From the NCBI GenBank assembly GCA_035547915.1, contig DASZTS010000097.1, positions 1 through 49,986 on the forward strand: DNA of 49,986 nucleotides, written 5' to 3'. The notes below the pieces were generated by a model that did no database searches, had not been told where the DNA came from, and worked only from the letters and a program-made list of their open reading frames with translations. Positions 7,943 to 15,496 of this stretch are shown one piece after another. The position numbers and the translations under genes were made by a program. Source of the DNA: DASSFG01 sp035547915 (GTDB taxonomy: Bacteria > Planctomycetota > Planctomycetia > Pirellulales > JAICIG01). Position 1 is the stretch's first letter. The number at the start of each line of letters is the position of its first letter.

Positions 7943-9376
7943 GTGGCAACAGAGTGTAGCGAAGTCTCGTTCGATTTTCACCCCCTCGGTTCGCGCCGGG
8001 TGACGGCCCAGTTCGACGGTGGCGTCATCGCTTCAGATGGCGGTGGCGTATTGCTCCGCGAGGTCGAAAAGCGGACGGGTATCCTCCGCAAGTTCGCCGC
8101 CTGCTTTCGCGATTATCGCGACCCGGAACTCGTCGAATTCTCGGTCGAGGAGCTGCTGACCCAACGCATCTATGCCCTGTGTTTGGGTTATGAAGATGTG
8201 AATGACCACGACGATTTGCGGCGTGATCCGTTGCTGGCGTTGCTCGTCGGACGACGAGATCCGACCGGCGAGAATCGCGACAACGTGCGTGACCGCGGCA
8301 AGCCGCTGGCAGGCAAGAGCACATTGAACCGTCTGGAGCTCACGCCACCTGGTGCAAGCGCCGGCAGTCGCTACAAGAAGATTGTCGCTGACCATCATGA
8401 GATCGATGCGTTCTTCATTGAGACCTTTCTCGATCTGCAGGCGGAGCCGCCCAGGGAAATCGTCATCGACGTGGACGCCACCGACAGCCCGCTGCACGGT
8501 CATCAATTGGGCCGTTTTTTTCACGGCTACTACGACGAGTATTGCTATCTTCCGCTGTATATCTTCTGTGGCGAGCATCTGCTCTGCGCGAAACTGCGGC
8601 CTGCAGACATCGATGGGGCCGCTGGCGCCCTGAAACAGATCATGCGAATTGTTTCGCACATCCGTCGCCGCTGGCCCGAAGTGCGGATCACGATCCGTGG
8701 CGACAGCGGTTTCTGTCGCGAGCCAATCATGAGATGGTGCGAAGAGAACGAAGTCGATTTCGTCTTTGGCCTGGCGAAAAACGTGCGGTTAAGCAAGATC
8801 CTCGGTAAAGAACTACACGAGGCCAAGCTGGAATACGAAGCCACGGGCCAGGCCGCTCGCAAGTTCAAGGACTTCTTTTATCGGACGCGCAAAAGTTGGA
8901 GCTGCGAGCGTCGCGTCGTTGGCAAAGCAGAGCACTTGACGAAGGGCGCGAATCCTCGCTTCGTGGTGACGTCGTTGGCTGCCGAGAGATGGGACCCGCG
9001 TCGTTTATACGAAGACTTGTACTGCGCTCGCGGCGAGATGGAGAACCGGATCAAAGAGCAGCAGTTGTATCTCTTCGCCAGCCGCACCAGCGCCCAGACG
9101 ATGCGCGCCAATCAATTGCGTCTGTGGTTGAGCGCAGTGGCCTACACGCTGATGCAGATACTTCGGCAAGAAGGGTTGAAAGACACGAGTCTTGCGAAGG
9201 CTCGTTGTGACACCATTCGTCTCAAGCTACTGAAGATCGGTGTCCTGGTTCAAATCACCGTGCGGCGCGTGTGGCTTTCCTTTGCTCACAGCTATCCTTA
9301 CCAAACCGTGTTCGCGCAAGCTTTGGCCAATCTGCAGCAGTGGCGTCCCCTTGCACCACGCCCGGCTCCCCCGTAG
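7943..9376 (+). CDS. IS1380-family transposase
   Basis: This 477-residue DDE transposase cuts and rejoins the element ends. It starts VATECSEVSFDFHPLGSRRV, followed by the family's FDGG-x-IASDGGG-x-LLREVE block. The expected acidic residues are visible: Asp178 in DVDATDSPLHG, Asp254 in IRGDSGFCREPI, and Glu367 in ARGEMENRIKEQQ. GTG 7943 is chosen because the family starts with 'MATE' and GGAGGCGG lies just upstream; TTG 7925 gives a longer version without support. The reading frame is complete with no stop or frameshift, so the element may be active. Confidence 0.93.
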   Translation: MATECSEVSFDFHPLGSRRVTAQFDGGVIASDGGGVLLREVEKRTGILRKFAACFRDYRDPELVEFSVEELLTQRIYALCLGYEDVNDHDDLRRDPLLALLVGRRDPTGENRDNVRDRGKPLAGKSTLNRLELTPPGASAGSRYKKIVADHHEIDAFFIETFLDLQAEPPREIVIDVDATDSPLHGHQLGRFFHGYYDEYCYLPLYIFCGEHLLCAKLRPADIDGAAGALKQIMRIVSHIRRRWPEVRITIRGDSGFCREPIMRWCEENEVDFVFGLAKNVRLSKILGKELHEAKLEYEATGQAARKFKDFFYRTRKSWSCERRVVGKAEHLTKGANPRFVVTSLAAERWDPRRLYEDLYCARGEMENRIKEQQLYLFASRTSAQTMRANQLRLWLSAVAYTLMQILRQEGLKDTSLAKARCDTIRLKLLKIGVLVQITVRRVWLSFAHSYPYQTVFAQALANLQQWRPLAPRPAPP

Positions 9377-9610
9377 AGAGGTCGCCCGCGGGCTGACGCT
9401 CTGCTGCGCATCACACCCAACTCGTCGCCGCCAGGATCGCGGTGCGCGCCGACCGCCACCTCGGCAGCGAATTCACGATTGCAGCCACCCGCGAGACAGG
9501 TCGAGAGCATCAGGAATTCGCTACCGCACCCCGTGTCTGGATGGGATAGGCACGTTGTCCGCCGACCCCGGCGGGCGGCCGGGGCCGGCCGCCCATGTCC
9601 GACCCGCGCT

Positions 9611-9628
9611 GTGAGAAATGCGGGTTAG
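9611..9628 (-). repeat. Right terminal inverted repeat of the IS1380 element
   Basis: GTGAGAAATGCGGGTTAG on the plus strand, the exact inverse of the left end. It forms the breakpoint in the interrupted minus-strand gene. Confidence 0.9.
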
Positions 9629-9797
9629 CTCGCGTTGCCAAGCCATTCCCCCCATAAACGCCGCCACGACCAACATGGCACCCAACAACGCTCGAATGGT
9701 GAATTGTGGCCGGGGCATCCGGTCATTCTCGTTCGTTGGTCGGCAAGTTGTGAGCGTGCCGGGTAACGAGGGGAGCCTCGTACGGATTCTCTTCCAT
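9629..9797 (-). pseudogene. Small planctomycete protein gene, frameshifted and cut by the IS1380 element
   Basis: From ATG 9797 a short frame reads MEENPYEAPLVTRHAHNLPT and stops at 9723. Four bases on, in another frame, ATG 9718 starts MPRPQFTIRALLGAMLVVAA, a membrane segment running into the IS right end. 'NPYEAP' and 'QFTIRALL' N-termini typically occur in the same planctomycete protein, so I infer one gene split by a one-base indel and then truncated. Two translationally coupled ORFs are the alternative. The missing 3' part is not recognisable on the other side of the element, which suggests a deletion there. Confidence 0.6.
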
Positions 9798-9839
9798 AGG
9801 ACACCTTGGCATCACTCACAGCGCCGGCGGATGTCGAGC

Positions 9840-10247
9840 TCACTCGCCGGGTGTCATCTCGTCGTCGGCCGGCTCGCCGCCGTAGCTGGCGAAATCGGCC
9901 GGGAAAAAGAGGTGGCTATCGGCATAGGTCTGCAACCCAAGGCCGATCTGCTTGAGGTTGTTATTACACTGCGAGCGTCGGGCCGGAGTTCGTGCGTCCT
10001 GACATGCCGGCAGCAGGGCCATCGTCAAGAAAAGGCCCACCAGGGCACCGGCGATCGCAAGCGGACGGTGCACCGCATAGCGAAGAACGGCTCCGGCGGC
10101 GAGCCCGACGAGGATGACCGCGCCGTACGGGCCGGTCCAATGAAAAAAGCCAAATAGAGCGCCGGCCAGGGTGATCGCCGCGAACAATCCCTTGAGGCCG
10201 AATTGGCCGCGACGCGGCTCGTCGGGGTGTAGCAACGTAGTGCTCAT
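9840..10247 (-). CDS. Short membrane protein with a partial DUF1559 motif
   Basis: This 135-residue protein starts MSTTLLHPDEPRRGQFGLKG, has about three hydrophobic segments between residues 20 and 82, and then the DUF1559-type motif RRSQCNNNLKQIGLGLQTYAD followed by SHLFFPADFASYGG. In full-length DUF1559 proteins this motif follows a prepilin helix and leads into about 200 more residues that are absent here. It ends EPADDEMTPGE. The final 37 bases are repeated at 10273-10309. It is either a degraded DUF1559 gene or a genuine short form. The ATG is supported by the conserved 'QFGLK' position. Confidence 0.55.
   Translation of the reverse strand: MSTTLLHPDEPRRGQFGLKGLFAAITLAGALFGFFHWTGPYGAVILVGLAAGAVLRYAVHRPLAIAGALVGLFLTMALLPACQDARTPARRSQCNNNLKQIGLGLQTYADSHLFFPADFASYGGEPADDEMTPGE
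9844..9880. repeat. 37-base imperfect repeat, copy 1
   Basis: CTCGCCGGGTGTCATC... aligns with 10273-10309 at about 29 of 37 positions. In this copy it encodes the last residues of the truncated DUF1559-like protein. Confidence 0.5.
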
Positions 10248-10272
10248 ACTCGCACCGTCCTTCCGATCAGTT

Positions 10273-10309
10273 ACTCGCCGGGTATCATTCTGTCGCCGGC
10301 CGGTTTGCC
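10273..10309. repeat. 37-base imperfect repeat, copy 2
   Basis: CTCGCCGGGTATCATT... lies between the reductase stop and the start of the DUF1559-like gene. On the minus strand it could also encode a tail ending PAGDRMIPGE, like the other copy's PADDEMTPGE, so it may be the end of a deleted paralogous gene. Confidence 0.45.
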
Positions 10310-10317
10310 GGTTCCTC

Positions 10318-11319
10318 TCAAGATTCCAGATTCACCACCACGCGACCGACCGTCTGGCCATGCAGGATCGCGTCGATCTCCGCGGGGAGCCCTTCGAGCG
10401 TCACTTCCTTCGTCAGCAGATCGAGCTTGTCGAGCTTCCAGTCGGCGGCCAGTTTCTGCCAGACCTGCATGCGGCGGTCGTAGGGACATTCGGCCGAATC
10501 GATGCCGATCAGTTCGACGGCTCGCAGGATGAACGGATAGACGGTGAGCGGCAGGTCCACGCCGCCCACCAGTCCGCACGCGGCCACACAGCCGCCGCGG
10601 TTGAGCGTGCGGATGATCGTAGACAACGTCCGCCCGCCCACGGTGTCGATGGCAGCCGCCCAGCGGGGGGCCAACAGAGGTTTGTCGCTGGCGTCGTCGA
10701 CCTCGGCTCGGCCGACGATCGTCGTGGCCCCCAGTTGATGGAGCAGTTCGCGCGACGACGATTTGCCGGTCGAGGCCACCGCGCGATAGCCGGCCAGCGC
10801 CAGCAGCGCCACGGCCAGGCTGCCCACCCCGCCCGACGCGCCCGTGACGAGCACTTCGCCGTCATCGGGCTTCACGCCGCGTTCGACCAGTGCGAGCAGG
10901 CTCATGGCCGCCGTGAAGCCAGCCGTGCCGAGCGACATGCTCTCGCGGGCCGAGAGCCCGTGCGGCCGCCGCACGACCCAGCCCGCCGGTACCCGGATAT
11001 ACTGACCGAAACCGCCCCACGTATTCTGGCCCAGGTCGTAGCTGGTGACGATCACTTCGTCGCCTCGCTTCCAATCGGCCGAACGGCTCTCGACGACCGT
11101 GCCCGCCGCATCGATCCCCGGCACGTGCGGAAACTTTCTTGTAACTCCCGGATGGCCCGTGGCCGACAGAGCGTCCTTGTAATTCAACGACGAATAGGCC
11201 ACGCGCACGAGTACATCGCCATCGGGCAGATCGGCGATCGGCCGCTCGACGATCTCGCCGTGCGTCTGTTTGCCCTCCTTGGTCACCAGGTAGCAGCGAA
11301 ATTTCGGTTCGGACGCCAT
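10318..11319 (-). CDS. AcuI/YhdH-type quinone oxidoreductase or acrylyl-CoA reductase
   Basis: This 333-residue medium-chain dehydrogenase/reductase lacks structural zinc cysteines. It has the GroES-like half with the family's SSLNYKDALSATGHPGVTRKFPHVPGIDAAG segment (about residues 43-73), and the NADPH-binding Rossmann motif VTGASGGVGSLAVALL near residue 158. It ends TVGRVVVNLES, typical of this group. YhdH/AcuI enzymes reduce acrylyl-CoA or similar enones with NADPH. No pathway partners adjoin it, so the physiological substrate is open. It stands alone, divergent from the nucleotidyltransferase-like gene. Confidence 0.88.
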   Translation of the reverse strand: MASEPKFRCYLVTKEGKQTHGEIVERPIADLPDGDVLVRVAYSSLNYKDALSATGHPGVTRKFPHVPGIDAAGTVVESRSADWKRGDEVIVTSYDLGQNTWGGFGQYIRVPAGWVVRRPHGLSARESMSLGTAGFTAAMSLLALVERGVKPDDGEVLVTGASGGVGSLAVALLALAGYRAVASTGKSSSRELLHQLGATTIVGRAEVDDASDKPLLAPRWAAAIDTVGGRTLSTIIRTLNRGGCVAACGLVGGVDLPLTVYPFILRAVELIGIDSAECPYDRRMQVWQKLAADWKLDKLDLLTKEVTLEGLPAEIDAILHGQTVGRVVVNLES

Positions 11320-11420
11320 GGTTGGATGATTCTCCCTCGTAAAAACCGCATTTTATACCGCTTCGGCGCGGCAGTGAAACGGGCGACGAGGTGCGCGGGG
11401 TGCAGTCCGATCCTGGCGAG

Positions 11421-11429
11421 TGGTATACT
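11421..11429 (+). promoter_or_regulatory. Extended -10 promoter for the nucleotidyltransferase-like gene
   Basis: TGGTATACT fits the TGn-TATAAT extended -10 consensus at all but one position. It predicts transcription from about 11436, which argues that the coding start lies downstream of that. No good -35 is visible. Confidence 0.4.
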
Positions 11430-11473
11430 CCCGAGAGGGGACAGCTTTTTGTCACGCCGACGTTCGCAAAGCA

Positions 11474-12457
11474 TTGACAAAGTCGATCGAAACCGCTGAT
11501 TCGTGCTCCGGCAAGGCTGCCGCGCAGCCTTTGTCTGTGCCCGCAGCCGAGGCGAATCCGCCTGGTAAACATGCGGCGGCCTCGAACGTCGCCAACTATG
11601 AGCAAGCGCTCGCACGAGATCCGAGGTGGGCATTGAGCGAAGGCAGCTTGCATTTTGAAGGGAAGAGCGCGGTCTTCGAGGCGTTGCGCAAGATCACGAA
11701 GCGGCTATCTGAGTTGCACGTTCCGTATTCAATCGTCGGCGGCATGGCGCTCTTTCACCACGGCGTGCGCCGGTTCACGGAGGACGTGGCCATCCTGGTC
11801 ACGAAGCGAGATCTTCAAAGAATCCACAAAGAACTGGACGGCTTGGGCTATCTGCCTCCGCACCGGCATAGTAAGCACCTGCGTGATACCGAACTGGGTG
11901 TGCGGATTGAATTCTTGACGACGGGCGACTACCCGGGGGACGGCAAGGAGAAACCCGTAGCGTTTCCCGATCCGGCACACGTCGGCATCGTGTCGGACGG
12001 AATCTCCTACATCAACCTTCCGACGCTGATCGAGCTCAAGCTCGCGTCGGGGATGACGAATGCCGGCCGTCTGCGAGATTTGGCCGACGTGTTGGAACTG
12101 ATCAAGCATTTGAACCTATCGGCGGAGTTCTCAGAGCGGCTCAATCCGTACGTCCGAGACCGATTCGTCGAATTGCACAAACAGGCCAAGAAGCGGTTCA
12201 TCATGCTTTGGCGGAACAAGAATCTGACCGCCGAGGCCCACTCACTCGAACACATGATACGATCGCTGGGTGCTGCGGGCGCCGAGTTGGAAGCGATGCG
12301 CGAGGACGGCGTCACGCTCGACGCCGAGGCGGGCGGCGTCGGCAATGGCTATGCGTACTTGATGACCACCGATCCGGAGGTAGCCCGCAAGTACAACATG
12401 GTCGAAGAGTTTGAATTTTGGAGCGACGCGGAAGAGGACGGCAGCGACGACGCATGA
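11474..12457 (+). CDS. Nucleotidyltransferase-fold protein with an altered active site
   Basis: This protein of about 327 residues has a nucleotidyltransferase (AbiEii/MNT-like) core: VPYSIVGGMALFHHGVRRFTEDVAILV, with Gly89-Gly90 and Asp104. Families of this fold need a metal-binding D-x-D; here the second position is Ala106 (GCC), so catalysis is doubtful. A helical domain follows (LIELKLASGMTNAGRLRDLADVLELI), then a C-terminal acidic tail. No in-frame ATG exists near the start. TTG 11474 is my choice; GTG 11537 is possible. The stop overlaps the next gene's start (ATGA), so the two are translated together. No antitoxin-type partner is present. Confidence 0.65.
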   Translation: MTKSIETADSCSGKAAAQPLSVPAAEANPPGKHAAASNVANYEQALARDPRWALSEGSLHFEGKSAVFEALRKITKRLSELHVPYSIVGGMALFHHGVRRFTEDVAILVTKRDLQRIHKELDGLGYLPPHRHSKHLRDTELGVRIEFLTTGDYPGDGKEKPVAFPDPAHVGIVSDGISYINLPTLIELKLASGMTNAGRLRDLADVLELIKHLNLSAEFSERLNPYVRDRFVELHKQAKKRFIMLWRNKNLTAEAHSLEHMIRSLGAAGAELEAMREDGVTLDAEAGGVGNGYAYLMTTDPEVARKYNMVEEFEFWSDAEEDGSDDA

Positions 12458-14442
12458 CATTTTCTAGTGACGAGATTCTAGACAGTGGTGACTCCCAACT
12501 CTTCGCGGTGACGTCGAGTGCCGCAGGCCCGGCGGGATCGCTGCCGCTGTCGGCCGAGATGCTGCGCGAATGGCCCAGCGGCGACCTGTTCGGCCTGTCG
12601 CAGAACGCCGGCATGGGCTGGCCGCCGCGCGAGATGCTCGGCCCGCAGTTCCTGATTCTGAGCACACAAGGTGGCATCCGTGCCGACGACGGCCGGCCGA
12701 TCGCGTTGGGATACCACACGGGACATTGGGAGGTCGGCCTGCTCTGCCAGGCAGCCGCGCGCGTCTTGAAGGAAGCCGGCGGTGTGCCGTTCGCGGCCTA
12801 TTGTTCCGATCCGTGCGACGGCCGCACGCAAGGCACGCCCGGCATGTTCGACAGCCTCCCCTATCGCAACGACGCGTCGACCGTGTTCCGACGCCTGATC
12901 CGTTCGCTCCCCACGCGGCGCGGCGTGTTGGGTGTGGCCACTTGCGATAAGGGTCTGCCCGCCATGATGATGGCGCTGGCCGGCTCGAAGGACTTGCCCT
13001 GCGTGCTCGTGCCGGGCGGCGTGACGCTGCCGCCCACCGCGGGCGAGGACGCTGGCAAGATCCAATCGCTGGGTGCCCGCTTCTCGCACGGCGAGATCAC
13101 GCTCGAAGCGGCGGCCGACGCCGCCTGCCATGCCTGTGCGTCGCCGGGCGGCGGCTGCCAGTTCTTGGGAACGGCCGCCACATCGCAAGTCGTGGGCGAG
13201 GCACTCGGCCTGGCCCTGCCGCACAGCGCGCTCGCCCCCTCGGGACAGCCGATCTGGCTCGACATGGCCCGCCGCAGCGCCAAGACCCTCTGGCATCTCA
13301 CCATGCGGGGCGTGCGCACCTCCGACATCCTCACCGAAGCCGCCGTGCGCAACGCCATGGTGGTGCATGCGGCCTTCGGCGGCTCGACGAACCTGCTCTT
13401 GCACGTGCCGGCCATCGCCTTCAGCGCCGGCCTGCCGCGGCCGACGGTCGACGATTGGACTCGCGTCAATCGGCGCGTGCCGCGGCTCGTCGACGTGTTG
13501 CCCAACGGGCCGGTCGGACATCCGACGGTGCGCGTCTTCTTGGCGGGCGGCGTGCCCGAAGTGATGCTCCATCTACGCGAACTGGGACTGCTGGAGCTCG
13601 ACGCACTCACCGTCTCGGGCCAGACGCTCGGCCGCCTGCTCGATTGGTGGCAGGCGAGCGAACGCCGCCGCCGGCTGCGCGATCGGCTGCGGGAACAGGA
13701 CGGCATCGATCCCGACGAGGTGATCCTCTCGCCCGCGCGAGCGCACGAGCGCGGCCTGACGAGCACCGTTTGCTTCCCGCGCGGCAACCTGGCGCCCGAG
13801 GGCTCGGTGATCAAGAGCACGGCCATCGACCCGCGCGTGGTCGACCCCGACGGTGTCTATCGCAAGGTCGGGCCGGCCCGAGTGTTCGTGCGCGAGAAGG
13901 ACGCCATCGCCGCCATCAAGGGGCAGTCCGATCGACCGATCCGCGCCGGCGACGTCATCGTGCTCGCTTGTCGCGGCCCGATGGGCACCGGCATGGAAGA
14001 GATCTATCAGATCACGTCGGCCCTCAAGCATTTGTCTTTCGGTCGCGAAGTGGCGGTCGTCACCGACGCGCGCTTTTCCGGCGTGAGCACCGGCGCTTGC
14101 ATCGGACACGTCGGCCCCGAAGCGCTCGCCGGCGGCCCGATCGGCAAGGTGCGCGACGACGATGTCGTCCGCATCACGGTCGATCGCAACGAACTGGTCG
14201 GCACCGTCGATCTGATCGGCGAGGCCGGCCGCCCGCTCGCCGCCGAAGCCGGCACGCGCATCCTCTCCACGCGCCCACCGCGCGACGACCTAGCTCCCGA
14301 TCCCGCCCTGCCCGCCGACACACGCCTCTGGGCCGCCCTCCAAGCCGCCAGCGGCGGCACCTGGGGTGGCTGTGTCTACGACGTCGACCGCATCTCCGCC
14401 GCGCTTGCCAGATCGGAATGGGATGAGACAAGCGTTCGGTAA
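12454..14442 (+). CDS. YjhG/YagF-family dehydratase (sugar-acid, D-xylonate-type)
   Basis: This 662-residue protein belongs to the IlvD/Edd superfamily, and its length and order fit the YjhG/YagF subgroup (E. coli members about 655). These enzymes dehydrate sugar acids such as D-xylonate to 2-keto-3-deoxy acids using an Fe-S cluster and Mg2+. Visible cluster or metal motifs are YCSDPCDGRTQGTPGM, GVATCDKGLPAMMMAL and GGGCQFLGTAATSQV, with GPMGTGMEE and DARFSGVSTG further on. ATG 12454 overlaps the upstream stop. No aldolase, sugar dehydrogenase or transporter adjoins it, so the actual substrate is uncertain. The Fe-S cysteines are present and the gene looks intact. Confidence 0.88.
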   Translation: MTFSSDEILDSGDSQLFAVTSSAAGPAGSLPLSAEMLREWPSGDLFGLSQNAGMGWPPREMLGPQFLILSTQGGIRADDGRPIALGYHTGHWEVGLLCQAAARVLKEAGGVPFAAYCSDPCDGRTQGTPGMFDSLPYRNDASTVFRRLIRSLPTRRGVLGVATCDKGLPAMMMALAGSKDLPCVLVPGGVTLPPTAGEDAGKIQSLGARFSHGEITLEAAADAACHACASPGGGCQFLGTAATSQVVGEALGLALPHSALAPSGQPIWLDMARRSAKTLWHLTMRGVRTSDILTEAAVRNAMVVHAAFGGSTNLLLHVPAIAFSAGLPRPTVDDWTRVNRRVPRLVDVLPNGPVGHPTVRVFLAGGVPEVMLHLRELGLLELDALTVSGQTLGRLLDWWQASERRRRLRDRLREQDGIDPDEVILSPARAHERGLTSTVCFPRGNLAPEGSVIKSTAIDPRVVDPDGVYRKVGPARVFVREKDAIAAIKGQSDRPIRAGDVIVLACRGPMGTGMEEIYQITSALKHLSFGREVAVVTDARFSGVSTGACIGHVGPEALAGGPIGKVRDDDVVRITVDRNELVGTVDLIGEAGRPLAAEAGTRILSTRPPRDDLAPDPALPADTRLWAALQAASGGTWGGCVYDVDRISAALARSEWDETSVR

Positions 14443-14475
14443 TTCGTAGCAGGCGATGACCCCCGACGGCACCGG

Positions 14476-14856
14476 TTATGATTCGTGTTTCTTCAGTTCC
14501 TCGTTGAAACGGATGTGATTGCCGAACGGATCGATCACCTGCACACTCTTGGAATCGTAAAACGTCGTCTCGATTCCGGGCCGTAGGTATTTGTAACCCT
14601 TGGCCATGATCTCTCGGTGAAAATCCTCGATTCCCGTCATCCACACAAAAACCGTCGAACCGGGGCAGGCGTCCCCATGATGTTCGGATAGGTGCAGCGT
14701 CAGCCCAGCCCGGGAGACTTGGATATACGCTGGCGTGTTCTCCTCGAAGTGGTGTTCCCAATCGACGGTGAAGCCGAGGAAGCCGACGTAGAACTCCTTC
14801 GCCTTTTCGACGCTGAAAATGCGGAGGATCGGTATCGTCTTCTGAAATTCGATCAT
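14476..14856 (-). CDS. Glyoxalase/bleomycin-resistance (VOC) superfamily protein
   Basis: This 126-residue protein is the length of a two-module VOC fold. It starts MIEFQKTIPILRIFSVEKAKEFYVGFLGF, has a middle strand AGLTLHLSEHHGD, and ends VQVIDPFGNHIRFNE, the typical 'DP-x-GN-x-I/L-x-F' closing motif. Members are small cytoplasmic metal-dependent enzymes or drug-binding proteins. The substrate cannot be told from sequence. It is the last gene of a minus-strand group after the cupin (115 bases), so it may belong to the MarR-linked operon. Confidence 0.85.
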   Translation of the reverse strand: MIEFQKTIPILRIFSVEKAKEFYVGFLGFTVDWEHHFEENTPAYIQVSRAGLTLHLSEHHGDACPGSTVFVWMTGIEDFHREIMAKGYKYLRPGIETTFYDSKSVQVIDPFGNHIRFNEELKKHES

Positions 14857-14971
14857 GTCGAAAATCCTCGCGGATTTCGGCGGCGGCGCTGTGACGAAAG
14901 CGATCTCCTTGTCGATCGGGCCATCAAGTGTCCATCATCGTCGATTCGCTCCGGTTCGACCATCACCCCGC

Positions 14972-15475
14972 CTATTCATCTGCCTTCGTGATCTCCGTAT
15001 CTGACAGACCGAACGAATCATCCGGCCAGGTCGGCTTTCCTTCGACGCCTTGCCCGTCGCGTGTTTGGCCCTCGATCACGCTGTCTGCCCGATACTGGAT
15101 GCAGAGGAAATATAACGGTGCCTCCGAATTGTTCCGAAACGCTCGTGCCCCCGCCGGGCCGATGCGCACCACCGAACCTTCCTGTACGTCGAAGCATTCA
15201 CCATCGACGAGGAATTGGCCCTTGCCACCGACGAAGACATAGACCTCCTCGTTGAGCTTGTGCCTGTGCAGGAACGGGATGCCTTTGCCCGGTGGGACGA
15301 CGTTCAAAGACATCTCCATGCCGCGAGATCCCAAGAGGCTCTGCAGGAACACCTTGCCCTTGCTCGGCCGTGGCACGTCGGGTGGTTCCATCTTGAACTG
15401 TGCCCAGTCGTCCATCGGGCCGGCATGAACGCAGGTGAAGTTGCTTTCGTGCCTTGTGCGTTCGTCTAGCATCAT
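14972..15475 (-). CDS. Cupin-domain protein
   Basis: This 167-residue protein has a single cupin barrel. Motif 1 is PPGKGIPFLHRHKLNEEVYVFVGG with the two His and one Glu metal ligands; motif 2 is EGSVVRIGPAGARAFRNNSE. These residues normally bind Fe, Mn or Ni. The start is the first ATG of ATGATG at 15475-15470, placed 6 bases after AAGGA. It lies 21 bases after the ferredoxin-SCP2 gene and is very likely cotranscribed with it. The function may be as a dioxygenase, isomerase or binding protein; the sequence does not decide. Confidence 0.85.
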   Translation of the reverse strand: MMLDERTRHESNFTCVHAGPMDDWAQFKMEPPDVPRPSKGKVFLQSLLGSRGMEMSLNVVPPGKGIPFLHRHKLNEEVYVFVGGKGQFLVDGECFDVQEGSVVRIGPAGARAFRNNSEAPLYFLCIQYRADSVIEGQTRDGQGVEGKPTWPDDSFGLSDTEITKADE

Positions 15476-15496
15476 CTCGGTTCCTTTCAATCATTC

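Larger units (their letters stand above)
7842..9628 (+). mobile_element. IS1380-family insertion sequence, complete (1787 bp)
   Basis: Perfect 18-bp terminal inverted repeats, CTAACCCGCATTTCTCAC at 7842-7859 and its reverse complement at 9611-9628, bound a single intact transposase gene. About 80 bases separate the left end from the leader with its GGAGGCGG ribosome site. About 230 bases follow the transposase stop before the right end. The flanks (TCTGAC on the left, CTCGCG on the right) show no obvious 4-5-base target duplication. The right end lies inside a minus-strand gene whose start is still present at 9718-9797. Confidence 0.9.

Noticed and set aside
11474..12457. Toxin-antitoxin (MenT/AbiE-like) system
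   Set aside because: The nucleotidyltransferase-fold gene lacks the second catalytic Asp and its coupled neighbour is a metabolic dehydratase, not an antitoxin.
12478..13572. Long minus-strand frame inside the YjhG-type dehydratase gene
   Set aside because: It is a mirror of a high-GC coding region; its product is rich in Arg/His/Gly and has no domain.
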